This document shows positions 25,369 to 39,664 of a stretch of DNA of 64,000 nucleotides, piece after piece (positions within the stretch are counted from its first letter, which is position 1; each line of letters starts with the position of its first letter). The notes beneath the pieces are model-generated. The model was given only the letters and a program-made list of their open reading frames with translations. It was not told the origin of the DNA and ran no database searches. The DNA is from Cyanoderma ruficeps (lineage: Eukaryota > Chordata > Aves > Passeriformes > Timaliidae): positions 35,959,978 through 36,023,977 of the forward strand of contig VZDJ01007747.1 in NCBI GenBank assembly GCA_008694505.1, read 5' to 3'. The translations under genes were made by a program, and so were the position numbers.

Positions 25369-27334
25369 ATTTAGTTTCATCAAAATTACTCTGATTCCAT
25401 GATATTAGGATGAAATTTTAATGGGACATGTAACTAAGGAGCATCTTCATGAAATCAAATTTTGTTGTACAAATATGCCAGGAATGTTAAAAGAATTTTC
25501 TCCCAATCCTTTGTTTTCCCTGTCTGTTAGTGCCTTGGGAAAGCTCACAGCTCTTGTGAATGTCAGTGATTACCCACAGCTTTTTTTGAAATTACTCTCA
25601 TTGTATAAGAAAGTGTGAATCATGGTGGATTGAGCACTGGCTGCCTTATGACCGTGTTTCAAGGTCTTATAATTTATTTCTCACAGGCTGTCCAGTCAGT
25701 GTTGTTTTTACATGGTCAGCTTGTAAAAAGCTTTACTGGAAAAATTTAAGTGTGATTTTAAACAATTCCAGATTTACTGGTATGTGTCTCTGTGGGGATA
25801 TCTGTATTCTACAGTGATCTTTTTTTATTTATTTTTTTTCCTAGACTGACAAGCCAAATTTGTGACTAAATTGAAATATTCTCCTCTGATTCCAGAGGAA
25901 GCATCCCCACACGAAGAGCTGCTTGCACGGAAACAAGTGGTCATATATTAAAAACTTGCTGTGAAAGGACTTTATATGTCTTTGTTTTATTTTGTATTGC
26001 AAAGGACTGGGCGTGTACATTGTCAGCTACCATGCTCGACTGAGAGTGCTGAGTCAATCACTTGATCATTGAAAATGTCCATTAAATTGCTGATACTCTG
26101 TTTTCGGCTAAGATTGTTTGGAGGTTTGCAGCAGTTTGCAGTATCTAGGTGCTTTAGGTTTCCTGTCATACTTGTTAGTCTGACACAGTGTGAAAACACA
26201 CTGCTGCTGTTGGCAGGTTGCAGCTGAAGCACCATTTGTGTGGTAGCACATTTCTGGTTTGTCTTCCTCACCGCCAACTGCTCGTGCTGTGGTGAAGATT
26301 TACCCAGGAGTCCCTGTGAGCACAAGAGCAGACAGCAGGAACAGGTTTTCATAACTATCACTTCTTACATGAGGCCTTGCAAACAGCAGAGGTCTTTTTT
26401 TGTATGTGGCATTGCCCAAGTTTTAATGTCATCCCTCCTGATGACTGCAGGGTTGCAGGGAAGAAGCACAGAGTGCAGTTTTCATCATTATGTTGAGGCT
26501 TGGGATTAATGCAGAAGACAAGGGAAAGCTACTTCCTAGTTCCCCTGGTGAAAGCAAGGCAGCATCTTCTCAGTGTCACTCTGCTGGGGCTGGTACTCTC
26601 CCTGCTGATGCAAAGGCTCTCCCTGATGCTTTGGTATGGTTTAAGCACCATTGGTATCAAAATGTGTGACTCTTCTGGTGTAGCTGATATGACAACTTTC
26701 CTCCTCAAAATGTGTGATACTAGAGTTCTGGCGAGGTGGTCGTGGCTAAGCACGGATGAGAGGGAGCAGAGACCTTTTAAATAGGAGATTACCAGCAAGT
26801 TATTGCAGAGAATATAGCCACTACTTGCCCTGAAGATATTTATCTCTTCTCTAATAGCTGAATTTGCAATGACATTTTAATGCCTGTGGAAACTAGAGCC
26901 ACAAGAACCATTTTTTTTCAGATACCACCTTTGTATCTCAGCCTTTGAAAGGCAGAAGCTGGTGCAGTGTGTGCTGGAAGCAGCCAGGCTGCGCTAACTT
27001 TAGCAGCCCCTGCTGCAGCTGCAGCCAGGCCCGTGGTGCCTGCGTGACCAGCGGCCCCTCTCTGCATCCTCTGCAATGGGACTGCCTGCTCTGAGCTGGG
27101 GAGGCAATTTCAGAGAGGGGAGGCGAAGGGAAAGGGGAAGGAAAGGCTCTAAAACTTCCCTCTCTGCTACCCTCCAGTCAGCTCATTTCTGTGCAGGGCT
27201 CTCCTCTGATAAGAGGATGGGGTTTTTTGGAGGACATGTACCTGCTGGCATCACTCCAGAAAGTGTAAGACATGACAATGCTTTTGAGATCCATCACGGA
27301 GAGCTGTAGGTGGAATCTCTTGGCAAGAGTTTTT

Positions 27335-27346
27335 AAAAAAAAAAAA
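27335..27346. repeat. A12 homopolymer
   Basis: Twelve consecutive A after a short T run. There is no associated retrocopy. Confidence 0.9.
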
Positions 27347-30300
27347 GACAATTGTACTAACCTTGCGTCTGTATCCCGGTTTAAAAGAACTTGGACGTTG
27401 GCATTTTCTCTTCCATTTTCTTAAGGATGAGCACTAACCCAGAGGTGATGGTGGTAACGGTTGATGGGTTTACCTTTGTTATGTAGTGAGTGTTGTAGTA
27501 GCCTTTTGTTCCATGATGTATGATTAAAAGTAAAACTGCTGACTGTTCTGAGAAAGCACGGGAGGTTTGTCTAACACACATATCAAAATATAAAAAAATT
27601 AGCCTGAAATAAGATCACATTCTTTATTAGTGAGAATATTTTTTCAGCCTAGTTTTTTCAAGGCTGATAATAAAATTATGTTATCTAAATTCAAACAACT
27701 ATATTTAAAATATTTTATTACTTTGTTGGCTGCCTTTTTTATTATACATCCCCAGACTTTTGAGGTCACAGAGGTCATCTTCTTAAAGAATCCCACCATT
27801 GCCTTAGTTTGAAAATTAGCTTCTTGAAAGATCAGCTCTACATATCTTGCATTTAATAAATTAATATATTAAAGAAGCTAGAAATTGATTATTCAGTTAC
27901 TGTGGATCAGGCACCAAACATCCTAGTACGTTAGATGAAGCATCAGTAGAAATCTATTTCATCAGCATTTCTTAGCAGTGAACTAACTAGCTGCTTGGGA
28001 ACAAAGGAGAGCACGCACATGCAAACCTCTCTCTCTAAATGTTTTCAGATTATATGACTGAAACACAAATGTCCTGTGCAGTGAATCTGTGTATAATCAT
28101 GGAATTTGTTGTGTGTGAAATGCAATTCACTCCTGGAAGAAGGTTACATACATTTGTTTGTATTATGTGTGTCTGAGTAAGAGATACGGATCCCGCTAGT
28201 GAGAAACACATTGCAAAATCTACATACAGAGAAAAAATGTGTATCTAAACAATAAAACTGTGCTGAGCACTGGCAACTGTCCAGAATCAAAACTGTCAGG
28301 GTTTGTATGTGTCTGCCTGTTTCCTTCTTCTTAAAGATTCTTAAATCTTTGCTTGAGAGCAGGCTCTTCCAGATAGTTCATAGAGAGTGCTGCCAAACTC
28401 TTCTCATATAGAAGCCACACAAAGCAAAACAAGTCTTTTCACTGGGAATTTATGTGTAGAGTGATTACTGAATACTTTGCAACCTTTTCTGGGGTTGTAT
28501 GTCAAAAATATTCCTTTTGAAGTTGATGATCATGTCTTACTATGTACTGCATGAGAATGACAATGTATGTTTATTTTGAGATGTGGACAATAGAATATAA
28601 TGAGCTTGTTCACCTTTAGCTTCGTGTTGCTCCATTTGGATTTTAAGCATGCAAGCACCAGGCTACTGCTCGCCATTGTAAATGTCTACAAAATAATGAT
28701 TGTGCTGGGCAATAGTGTAGCTATTACACTTTTTTGGCATATTTGTTTAATAATCTGCAATTTGGATTCTCCAGGCCAGGTTTTGTGTTCTAGGTAAGTT
28801 TCAGACCTCTGATCTTGGCGAATGTTGACTGTGGTTTGTGTAGTGTGCTGAGATTAAGGTCATGATAGTGCTCTTTTTCCAACGGCTTCAGTAGAGTTCT
28901 TTACCATTTACACCTGAATGACCAAGATCAGAGTCAGGTAATTGGTGTCTGGAGCCTTATTTTTATTTCTTTCTGTACTACAATCAATTTAATGGTATTC
29001 ATCTGCTTGACGAATTTTGAGGAAACCAAAGTAAATATTGCTTTGTGGTATGAAAGTCTTTCCTATATTTGATAAGTTTTATTTTGAAAATAAAGTCATG
29101 TGAATTAATTTTAATGTGTTTTGCAAAACTGTGCTTGTGATCTATGGTTTATGTTACTTGTATATTCTCTTCTAGCCCAAGATCTCCCAGATAGTCCTGG
29201 GAGATGTTATAAAAGTAGAAGAATCTCTATACCTCCTTCTATGAATCTGTAAAAACTATTACCACCACCACAAATCTACGTAGATGAAGGAAGCAAAGCA
29301 AGTTAAACTCAAGGCAGATTTATGTCCCTCTTCAGCCAAATATTTCAGCATACATTTGACTACAGACATGGCTCTAATTCATTTTTAGTCAACAAGTCAC
29401 TTTAGCACATGACTAAGTCCCACTGCATTAGCATGAGAGGTGAGTGTGGGTGTGCTTTCTTTGCTGGCTTGGAATCTATTCTAGTGTGACTGCAGGAGTC
29501 TGAAGGTGTCGTGTGTGTGACGTTTGTGCCATGGTAGTTTGGTATGAAGCCACAGACTAAGCGTGAATCATCAACATCACCACAGCAACAAATTTCTTAG
29601 TACTCAAGACCTTCCTGTCTTGTGAGGCGCAATCTCTGGCTGCACGACCTTGGGAGAATGGTAAGGAAATTTTTATTGGAACAAGCTGAGCAGGAGGCTT
29701 GCATATGTTGAAGTTCAACCACCAACCCTGCTTTGCTTTGCACAGGACATCTCAGTAACTTCAAGTCCTGTGGTTGCCTTCTGGACACTGCCCCAGCATT
29801 GTCAGGCACTTGTGTAAAGCTGGGGTCATCCCCATGCTGATGGATGTGCAAGGAGAGGAGCACTGGAGACCCTGCTGCTCCCTGTACTGCTTCTGCCTGT
29901 AATCCAGAAAGGATCAGACTTGGTTAAACTCACAAAAAATTTTGTATCAGCTGAAAGTACATCTACCTACACCACGCAGGGCCATCCATGAAATTGAATT
30001 ATTTGATATACCAGATTGTCAACTGGTGAGATGCAGTGCCTGAATTAATTACAGCGATGTAAACATGCCAAGGGGAGGACCCATCCTTCTTCCATTTTGA
30101 GAGTTTGCTCACTGAAGCAGACATCTGAAGTGCTGTTTCATTTTTTTTTTTAATAGAAGCATAAATTGATTATTTTGAGCGAACGCAAATGTTCAGAATG
30201 AGCCATGTTTTATCTGTTTTGGGATTTGAATGACTGTACTAGAAACTGAGACTGCTATCTCTTCTAGTCTCCAGCAGGATGAGGAGTTTGGTAGAATAAA

Positions 30301-30751
30301 TCTGGTGTTGTCCTGTTCTCACAAGCTAGGGTACAAATGTTTCTGTGAGAACTCATACAGAAAAGATACTTTTTCAACCTTTGCATCTGTTTTTCAACTT
30401 GATGCTTTAAAATGATTTAAAAACCATGATGAGTCAAATGTTTTATAAGGCTTTTTGGCTTCAGTATGTTTTTCTTCATATGGATGAAGGCACTTGAAGC
30501 TGAACTTAGGGCAAGAGTCAGAAGAGTGGCTACAATAAGGTGACTATCATGGGAGTCCTTTTTTGCCCTCATAGTATTTATTTTGATAATAAAGCTCTTG
30601 ATGGTGGCAGAGAAGAGATTCATGTCTGCAGGTGTCACAATGTTGGGTACCCATTTGAAGAGCTGGCCAATATTTCATTTGTTGTGATAGTTTGAGGTTT
30701 CTTTCTCTTCCTGAAAAACAGCAGGAGGCAGAGAATCTTAAAAACTATACT

Positions 30752-31078
30752 GAAAAAACAGAATTACAGAGTAGAATGATTTGGGGGTAAAGGGATTTTA
30801 AAGACCATCTCTTGTTACAACCCTCCTCCTATGGACAGGTTCACTTTCCACTAGACCAAATTGCCCAAAGCACCATCCAGCCTGGCCTTGAACACTTTCA
30901 GAGATTGGACATCCACATTTTCTCTGGACAACCTGTGCCCGAGCCTCAACAACCCTCACGGTAAAGATTTTCTTTGTCAATTTGGGGTTAATTCCCCCTT
31001 GTCCTGTCCCTCTGTGCCCTTGTCAAAAGTCCCTCTGCAGCTCTTCTGCAGGCCCCCTTAAAGTACCACAGAAAATAT
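30752..31078 (-). mobile_element. CR1 LINE 3' end, minus strand
   Basis: Reading the plus strand gives the familiar antisense CR1 tail: CAGAATTACAGAGTAGAATG, then TTTAAAGACCATCTCTTGTT, ATGGACAGGTTCACTTTCCA, CATCCAGCCTGGCCTTGAAC at 30874, ACCCTCACGGTAAAGA near 30951, and TTGTCAAAAGTCCCTCTGCA at 31020. These represent the 3' UTR and the last codons of ORF2 (reverse transcriptase protein) in reverse. The copy is 5'-truncated, as is usual for CR1, is clearly diverged and carries no intact frame. CR1 inserts without long target duplications, and none is seen. The short open frames overlapping it are artefacts of the LINE. Confidence 0.92.
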
Positions 31079-34000
31079 TCCCCAGTTTCTGGCTCTTGCA
31101 TCTGTATGCTTTATATTGTTCTCCACCTCAAGAAGTTTATTTGGATGTAGTTGAGACATTCCTAAATTGAAAAACACAACAAAACAAAATCACCAGAATA
31201 ATTTGTTGCTGAATGTGGAAGAGAGAACACAAATGTCTGGCAAGCTCCTATCTGTGGTTTTTTTTAATGACAGTCCTTCATTAGAACTTCTCCTGGAACT
31301 TGTCTTGTGAGTCTGACTATGCTCGTTTCCCAAAATTTATATCCATCTCTAATCAGAAGTTAATGTGATAGAATAATTCTAGTCTTGCTTCTGTGCTCTG
31401 TCTCTGAATTAAATTACTTGAGACAATTTGAGGTGAATAGGGGAAGTGCTGTCCAGAAGTTGAAACTTTCTCTCCATCTTTCAGGAATTAAGAGCTATTT
31501 TTTGGGTATTCCCATCAAGAATGAGAAGCTTCCTTCCCAGATGAATATAGTTCAGTGTAATGATTTATGTTTACATCAGCATCTGTTAAACTAAGATTTT
31601 GTGCCAGAAGTGTGCCAGCTAGGACTGAAAAGCCTTTTCAAATGCTCTGCCCATCTCTCCCAAATGTGCATTGTTTTTAATATGATACTGTTTGTGGAGT
31701 TCACTGACTTAAAAGTGTCATCTGTCTTTGGCCTGGCAGTACTTGTATAGTGTGTTAAGCACATATCAGCTCTGAGCTTTAGTTCTGGAAATTCTTAGGG
31801 TTTGCTTACTGACTATATTTAGAGTTGATATTTTGAATTTTTAAGTGCTACACTGGATGTGTTACACTGTGTGGTTGCTCACTATGACAAAATATTTGTT
31901 AAATTTGCTATCATACTTAGTTTTTATCAGTTAAAGAAAAAGAGAACACTTTCATTCCTGAGAACACTTTGTTCTGTGTTAATGGATGAGATAAAAAGGG
32001 TAGAAAAGACAGTATGGTATGAATCTGTTAATACACAAATGCACAGGAGATTTAGAAAACATGTAAGAAGACATTTTCTCAGGTAAAATGTACCCTGTAG
32101 CTTGTTGCACTGCCAAGCAGGTGATGTATAAAGTGTACAGCTCAAGAGACACACTTCCAGTGTAGTTTTTGATCATTTGAACTAGTCAAGACCCTTATGA
32201 CTTCTCAGTCTTGAAATAGGTTACTGTTTTTTGTCCTGAATTAACTATTGCATTTGTAGTTCAGCAATATTTAAATACTACATAAACTTTCAGAGCTTTC
32301 ATTTCTCTTTTGATGTACAGATTATAGTCATTTTTAGAGACAGAGCAGTGCTTTCCAATCACAATATAAGAGTTGCTGATTAGTTCACATTATTTCCTGA
32401 ATAATTTCTAGGTATTTTCCTGGAGAGGAGGCAAATGTAACATAACATTATGGTTCTCTTTTCAGTCCACATGATTAATTTTTTCTTCATGATATGGATA
32501 CAACCTAAGATTTATCAGTTTCAATTTATCAGGTCATAATGGCCTTCTCCCCAGATGTAATATATTGAGCTGAACAGACAGCAGCCTTTTAACATTTCAG
32601 TCTTTTAAATTCCTATTTATGTGGAGAACACAAGTCAGTGGAATCAGCTGGATTCACATTTTCCCAAGTCTTCAGAATGGAAGACACAGGGGAGGAAATA
32701 AACTTCTGAGTGCCTTCTGGGTCTGTCTGGCAGAGGTGGGTTATTCTCTGCCTACTCTAATATATTGTAAGTTATTATTTGTGGTCCACAAGCTAATAAA
32801 TTGTACTGTGTGCTAGCAGGGAGTGTAAAATACGACCTCGAGAATTTGATATCCTTTTATATTGAGGGCTAGATAAGACACGGATTCTTTATTTACCGTG
32901 AAGATTCAGAAATAGTTTCATATTTAATGGTGGCTATTGATTTACTGGGGTTTGGAAAGAGGAGTACTTTTGCTCATGTGTGAAGTCACAGCAAACAAAA
33001 TTTTCAAATCCCAGGCACATCTAAAGGTAAATCCCTAAATCAGCATAAACTGTTAGTCTTTGGATTTCCTGTGTCGCTCTGTCTTTCCTGGAGAGGAATC
33101 AGAGGAGGTGGGGATTAGCTCCCCTTGTCCATGGAAAGGCGCCCAGATGTGTCACTCCTGCATCAGCCTGGCCCATGAAAAGCCTCCCGACCCCAATCTG
33201 GGATGGGTAGCCTATCTCATAGATGAGATTTCATCACTCCCTCTTAAATAACCAACTGACCTGATCACTTAGTATCACTGCTAAGCACTCATACCTTCTA
33301 ATAACTTTAATTAAAGTTTCCTGGTGTTCATCATTTGGAAACAAGTTACTTTGATAAGTTTTTTCAGCTTTAGGATGAAGTTTGCAGTGTTTTAGCATTT
33401 ATTTTAAGGATTTGATTATAGGTTTCAGTGCTGTTTTCTGGAATAGTCTTTTAGTTGCATCTTCTTTTTGGCTGCTCTTCCCTCCTGTCTTCTTCTGTCC
33501 CTCTCATCTGTGCTCCCCTGAGCAGTTACAGCTGCTGTTCCTGCACTGCTCTGGGTCAGCTGTCGTGAGTCCTGCCGAGTGAACACATAACATCATTCCT
33601 TCCCACCACAGTATTATCCACTCTCTCATCCACAGCTGCCTCAAAGAGCAGGGATGATCTGAGCAGCCGTGTGTAGGTGCAGCTCAAGTGTCTCAGTGTT
33701 TGCCACAGTTCTGGCAGCTCCAGGCTGCTGAGGCTCTGTGTTCAGAGGCTGAGGAATTGCAGTTGTGCTCATTTTGCAGCTTCACGATGCAGCAATGTCT
33801 TTGCTGGATGCTTCTGCTCATGACACATTGATCACTTGCATGACAGCAGCATGACTTTGGATACTCTGGAGATTGCTGCTTGCAAGGACACCTTCCCATG
33901 GACAACCTCACTCATTCAGTCTTTTAAGGCTGAGAGCTTTTTATATGTAAATTTGTTAATGAGGAATTTATATTGTACAAGTAATAGAGCAGTGATTCAC

Positions 34001-37000
34001 TGAAGTAGATATTATGTGGTTATTTATTATTGTCTACTTGTCTTTTTATACATTCATATCCAAGGTGACAAAGTAAGTTGCAAAAATGAATTTATATGAA
34101 GTATTAATTGGTTCAACAAGTAATTTAGAGGATTGACTCATTCCCAAAAAAGGAATATTTCAAATACATTAAACAAATTCTGTGCAAACTTTGCAAAACA
34201 AACAGTTGAATATCTTTCAGTGAGTGTTGATGTTTTCTCTATCTTTGCTTAACTCATTGAAAGGATCTGCTTTGTGATGTACCTGAACTCTATAAATCTC
34301 ACTGGGAATTTAATCCACTCATGAAAGACATTTGTATTTATTAGGTAGCCCGAGGTATTGTTAGAAAGAAAACTTCAAGATCTCTGAGAAGGATTTGGTA
34401 TGTATTGAATGAGTACATGATTTGTATACTGTAGAAAGGGAAGAATTGATTTATCTTGTGATCTCTTGCCTATACAAAAGCTTGCTATAAGTTAACAAAC
34501 TTGGGATATTGTTGCTAGCACATACTGGAGGAAAGCCAAGCTAGTCCCATTTGGCTTCAATTCTAGTAAGTAATTTTTGATGATTTCAATTAAAATATTC
34601 AGTTAATGTGATTCCATAATGCCTTGATAACACAGAGGCCTGTGCTGCATACCTGCAATGTCAACTTCACATAATAGTTACTATTTAGGAGAAACATAAT
34701 AGAAAGTAGTAGAATTTAAAAAAAAAAAAGTATATATATATATAGCTGGTTCCATCTCTTGGTTACACCAGGAATTTTACAGCATTCTTATTCTTGTTCT
34801 CTAATACATGTCTTATGTATTCTCCCAACACCCTCAAATAAAGATAACATTTTTGAAGAATAAATGCTCAATTTCTACTTAAATAGCCCTTTGGGACATT
34901 TAATGTCTGGTTCCATATTGGGGTACTGGCTGAACTTAATGCAAAGCTGTAGCTGTTATCCCCAGCATTTCAGGCCCGTGGTTTGTGGCATTTGGGATGT
35001 GGGACCATCCGAATGCAATATGGCTAAAGATGAAACAATATTTGTAATACTAGTCTCAGGGCATAGGCATGAGTCCTCTTTTTTCTTTCTGTTCGGAAAC
35101 ATTGAGGTCTCTCAGTGGTGCCTGTTCATTCAGAATAACCTCATTCTTCAATGGACAGAATTCTGTAATTACCATAATGCCCCTGCTGGGTCTGCTGACA
35201 GGGCTGGTGTATCTGTAAGGGCTGTGGCTGGAATTGCAGCTGCTTCTGTCTTGGGCAAAGAAGAAAGGAATTGTGCTTCTTAGTGTAAATAGTGCATAGC
35301 CGTTCTTTAAAGGAGAAATTTTTTAGTGAGTCATAGATATTAATGCGGATACTGGTTTCTGGTAGGGTACTACCCAACCAGACAGCCAAGCTGTTGCTTT
35401 CTAAGCTTAAGATACTTGCATTGTTGGACTGTAAATATAAAGCTGTAATCAATAGGCTGATCAGTTTTCTGCAAGCAAAGAGAGCAATAGTGTATGCAGT
35501 AATCACTTTGTGTATATGTACCTCGTTGAAGTGATTAGAAAAATGATGGCATCAGCCTTTTTATTACAGCAGTTGGATTACTTAGGGCTTTGGTTTGCAG
35601 TATTATCTCAGAGATAGCAAGCAGATAAAGCAGCTGTTAGGGAAGTTTGCTTGTTCCCATTTACAAGGAGCTTGCACCTGTACTTGTTTGTTTTCCAGTG
35701 TGTGGGAAAAAATGCTGAGAGCATAAAGCCACTAAGTGGCCAGAAATGATACCAGTCCATTACAATTTTCATGGTTCAGATTTTTTACTGTGCTATATGT
35801 AATGAATGCAAGCCACTCATGGAAATACACATAAACCACGTGTGTCCCCTATAACAGAGGATGGAAATACTATTGTTTGCCTTATTCTCTTGTGAGTGAT
35901 GTATTCATCCTGATTGTGTAGCTTTCTTCTATGTTTAAGAGTCCTTTCTTAGATGTAACCCTGGTGCAGCAGCACCCTCTCTAAGAAGCACAGCTTTGTG
36001 TGTGGGAGAAGCTGCTGAGTCAGGCTGTGATTTCTGTTTTTAATTCCCAGGTGCATGGATTTCTACTGCTTATTGATCAAAGGCAGTAGAAATAAACATA
36101 CCCATGCCAGGATTAAGACATACAGATATCATGCAACCCTTCCTTTCTTTGGTCATATATGATTTGAAAGGTAGGTTTTCAAGTTTGTTTGGTTTTGGGG
36201 TGGGTGGGGTTTTTTCAAAATTACTGCTTAAACCCTCTCTGGGCTTTGAAGTACAGGGTTTGATTTTCAAAGCACTGAAAACTGAATCACCTGATTTCAG
36301 ACACTAAATACTTTCAAAGATCTATAGATGAAGATTTAGAAATCCAATTTAATTTCCAATTTAGGTATGAATCTCAATATGTTTATTAAGCTTTATTTTT
36401 TAAAAAACAAAACTATCAGTATTGCATTCCGATGAAGACTGTAATTTCTCTGCATTCACAAGGACATGAATGAAACATGCTTTTTTCTCCTTGTGGGGGT
36501 GATTTTTTATCAATGGTTCACCTAGAGTAAGGTTTCCCCAAAACGTACTTGCTATGTTTGGAGTAAAATATCAGTCTTTGGCAAATTTCTTTTGACAAGG
36601 ACTTCAATATTTGGCATCCAGCCATTAAAAATACGTGGTCCTTGCTGCTTCACTCAAAGCTGCATTGTTTCTCGAGAGCAGAGCTATCCTGCAAGACCAT
36701 GGAAAATGAGGGGATTGTAGAGGCAGCTTGGTTAAAGGATTTGCAAATTTAAGACAAGACTTTAAAATATTTTTGAAATTAAAAAGAAGCATTCATGTAC
36801 TGTAGAGGTGTGTTTGTGTAGAGTCCTGTTTCCCATGTGTGTCGTCTTAGTCATCTGCCTTGTCCTAAACATAGACAAGGTATCAGATCTGTACAGAAAC
36901 AATAGGCCACTGTTAAATTTGCTTCAATAAAAATGTCCTGGTGTTGATATTATTAATTAAAACTAGGAGGCTTCCTTTAACACTTAGAACACTCTGAGGA

Positions 37001-39644
37001 GGAAAAAAATAGCTTAGACCTAACCTTTCATAGCTCAGCATCAAGATCCTGAGCTGTATTAGGGTTAACAGGGCAGATACACAGTATGAAAAATTGTTGT
37101 GTTCCTTGTTGATAGGTGCTTTCTCCATTGCTTGCAACTTTTAAGTGATCCACAACTGCTCCATGTAAAAATCAATACGGTAATCCAGTCTGGAGGTCCC
37201 AAGGTGTAACAGCAGTGGCAATTATGCTTTGACAATAGACTCCTTGCGTGTGTGGTATGGCTTCATTACAGTGAATAACTCTAAATGTACTGCCAGGTTT
37301 CTCGGGCTACTCTGAGTCTCATACTGGCTCTGATCAGAGTTGAGCTGAAGGGGAGATCTTAAATCAAGACAGCTGCTCTATCTAAGCAGTCCAAGCAAAG
37401 GGGTATTAATGATGGCAGCTGGCATGGTATTGAAAATGTGTTTGCTTGATGCAGCACCTATTGCTTGGTGCAGCAGGGCTTCGGATGCCACAAAAGTTTG
37501 TCTTCAGATGAGTGGAGGCATTATGATTTGTTTAGGGCGGCCAGGACAGATGGTTAAAGAAGATTATCCACCCTGTATTTCAGGGGAACAGGAAGATTCA
37601 CATTACTTTGTGCTGCCTTTGTTGCTCTTTTTAAATTGTAGACATTTGCAAAGATTACTTTGAATGTGTACATAGCTATAAAGAAACTTGTAATTTATGC
37701 AAACAAGGAGTCTAACTAGCACATTTATCTGAGATACAGAAGATATTTAAAGCCATTAAGGAAATGAAAACATAATGATAAAAAAAAGCCCATGTGGATG
37801 TGAAATTATTGTATTTGGTCTTCTGTCATTTACAGCCTTTATTGTAGTGTTTTACTGTCTTTAATGTAGAGATGTGGCCACTGGCTCAGGTGGTCAGAGC
37901 TGGAAGTTACTTAAATCAGAATTCAGTATTGCCTGTTGAGACTTGCAGTTGTAGGGGACTGTTCTTTCATCGATCAGATCAAGATGGATGGCTGCAAAAT
38001 TGGATCTCCAGCCTCTCCGAGCCACACTGGAGTGTGAAGGATGCAGGCAGAGGAATTAAGCTCTGCCTTGGCCATACAGCTCCAGCTGTAGCCCCAGGGC
38101 TGCTGCTGCCGTTCCGGCAGTGTCTCTTTTGGCCAAAGCCTAGCTGCCCCACCCTTGAGGAATTTAAGATAAAGGAATGTGTGTTCTAGTATTAAGGAAA
38201 AAAAGAGTGTTTCTAGCTGTCAGTACAGTGTGTGTAGCAGGCCTTTTCTGCTCTAACTTCAGGTTCATATGGGAATTAAAAAGGTCAATCTCTTGCAAAG
38301 TAACTGACAAGACGAAGTTAAGTTGCTCAAACAGATATCCCTCTGTTTCTCTGAAGTGTAATCTATCAATCATTTCTCAGCCTCTTTCTTTGCTGTCATG
38401 AGATGACGGGAAATTAATTGTGTGTCTAAACATCAAACTGTAAGTGCATCTATCTGCTCCTCTGCAAAAATACATTTCAAATGGCCTGGCAATTATAATT
38501 CTAGTGAACACTGTCCTTCACCCTTTACCTATAACATTTGGAGTCTTTAGACAATCATGAAGAAGAATTTAACCTGGTTTTAAAAGTCAGTTTTTAAAAA
38601 ATAGTGATTATTAATAGAAAAGGATGACTCCTAAGTGATCTTATCTGCAGAAAATGCAGATATTACAGCTACCTCCCTAAGAACCAAAATCTCTTGTTGT
38701 CCAGATTTCTCTAGCAAGCTGTCTTTATCAATGGGGAGGAATTTTCTATCTAATTGATTCCCTTGACAGTGTAGCAGGGGTGCTTAAAATAAGTCAAAAC
38801 ACAGTATTTCTCACCATTTTTGAAAGGGCAGCAGGCTCCTGTGAGTTTGTGTGCCTTGCTGCAGCAAATGGGAGTCTTGGCTGCCTGTGCATGTGCTGTA
38901 GGGTTGACCTACAGAGCCACATGAAAGGGTACGGCTGTAGTTTCATGGGAAAGTGAGCCTTAAAAAATCCCATTCTTTATTGCTTAAACTGATTAGAAAG
39001 ACCAGCACCTTTTGCAGGGCTTTTTGTAAATCCTAGTTCTGTTAAGATAAATATCTAGGTCAGAAGCTAGAGGTGCTGTCACCTGTTTTTTCAAAGGTAT
39101 GGTATGTTGGAAAACTCTTTAATAAAGTTGGATTGCTATAAGGAATACAGTGGGTTTCTAAAGCCCTCATTGAATTTAACCTGTAAAACTCGACTTCCAG
39201 CAGGTTAGCTGAGGATTGTCAGCTGGTGCTTTCATCTCGGCTTAGCCTGACATGAAAATTTTGAGAAAAAGCAAAGAAAAAATTCAGTGTTCTCTTTATC
39301 CTATTCACATGCTTTTGGAGCTCTTCTCATTTGCTTCACTTCCTTCATTATGTTGCAAAATCAGCTTACCTGTCTGTCACTGGGCAGCGCAGGGCACTTG
39401 GCCATGTGGCCCCATTCTGCTGCTAATGAGGATATGGAGTGAGCCCCGTGCTGATGAGGCTGTGGCTGCTGGGGCGTTGCTGGCACTGGGGACATCCAGC
39501 AGAGCAGGAGCTGCCAGCAGCACGGCCAATTGTGTTCACTCCATGGGGCTGAGCCTGGATGCAGCAGCTTTGCCTGTGTGGTGCAGAAACAGGACACCCA
39601 ATGTCTGAATGTCTGCTTGTTAGGGCAGAAGACCTGTCATTCTG
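31079..39644. other. Unique non-coding DNA, no gene seen
   Basis: No gene or clear transposon in about 8.5 kb. The longest open frame in the window, 139 codons at 34864-35283, lies here. It shows no domain, no repeat structure and no splice context that would support it. A G-rich tract with possible quadruplex character occurs at 36191-36209. A GC-richer patch at 39340-39600 has no CpG-island character. Confidence 0.65.
34718..34744. repeat. A12 run plus (TA)7 microsatellite
   Basis: Twelve A (34718-34729), one G, then seven TA units (34731-34744). A typical slippage-prone simple sequence. Confidence 0.92.
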
Positions 39645-39654
39645 NNNNNNNNNN
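39645..39654. other. Assembly gap (10 N)
   Basis: Ten undetermined bases directly followed by T10 (39655-39664). The run of exactly ten N is likely a placeholder. The true gap length is unknown and may involve a longer poly(T) or other hard-to-sequence tract. Confidence 0.95.
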
Positions 39655-39664
39655 TTTTTTTTTT

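Larger units (their letters stand above)
22906..30751. other. Unique non-coding DNA with low-complexity tracts, no gene seen
   Basis: About 7.8 kb without a supported gene. The most GC-rich part, around 26960-27300, holds few CpG dinucleotides and is not a CpG island. An inverted repeat with 9-bp arms lies at 29182-29205. T- and A-rich tracts at 24381-24441, 25347-25368, 25819-25841, 27335-27346 and 30141-30151 are simple sequence. Confidence 0.65.

Noticed and set aside
26960..27300. GC-rich patch considered as a CpG-island promoter
   Set aside because: It holds only a few CpG dinucleotides, with no first-exon or splice-donor context.
32690..32770. AATAAA followed by a U5-like stretch, possible LTR
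   Set aside because: No TATA box at the right distance, no TG...CA ends with a matching duplication and no family resemblance.
34864..35283. Longest open reading frame (139 codons, plus strand)
   Set aside because: No recognisable domain, mixed composition and no supporting splice or promoter context. A frame of this length is unremarkable in 64 kb searched in six frames.
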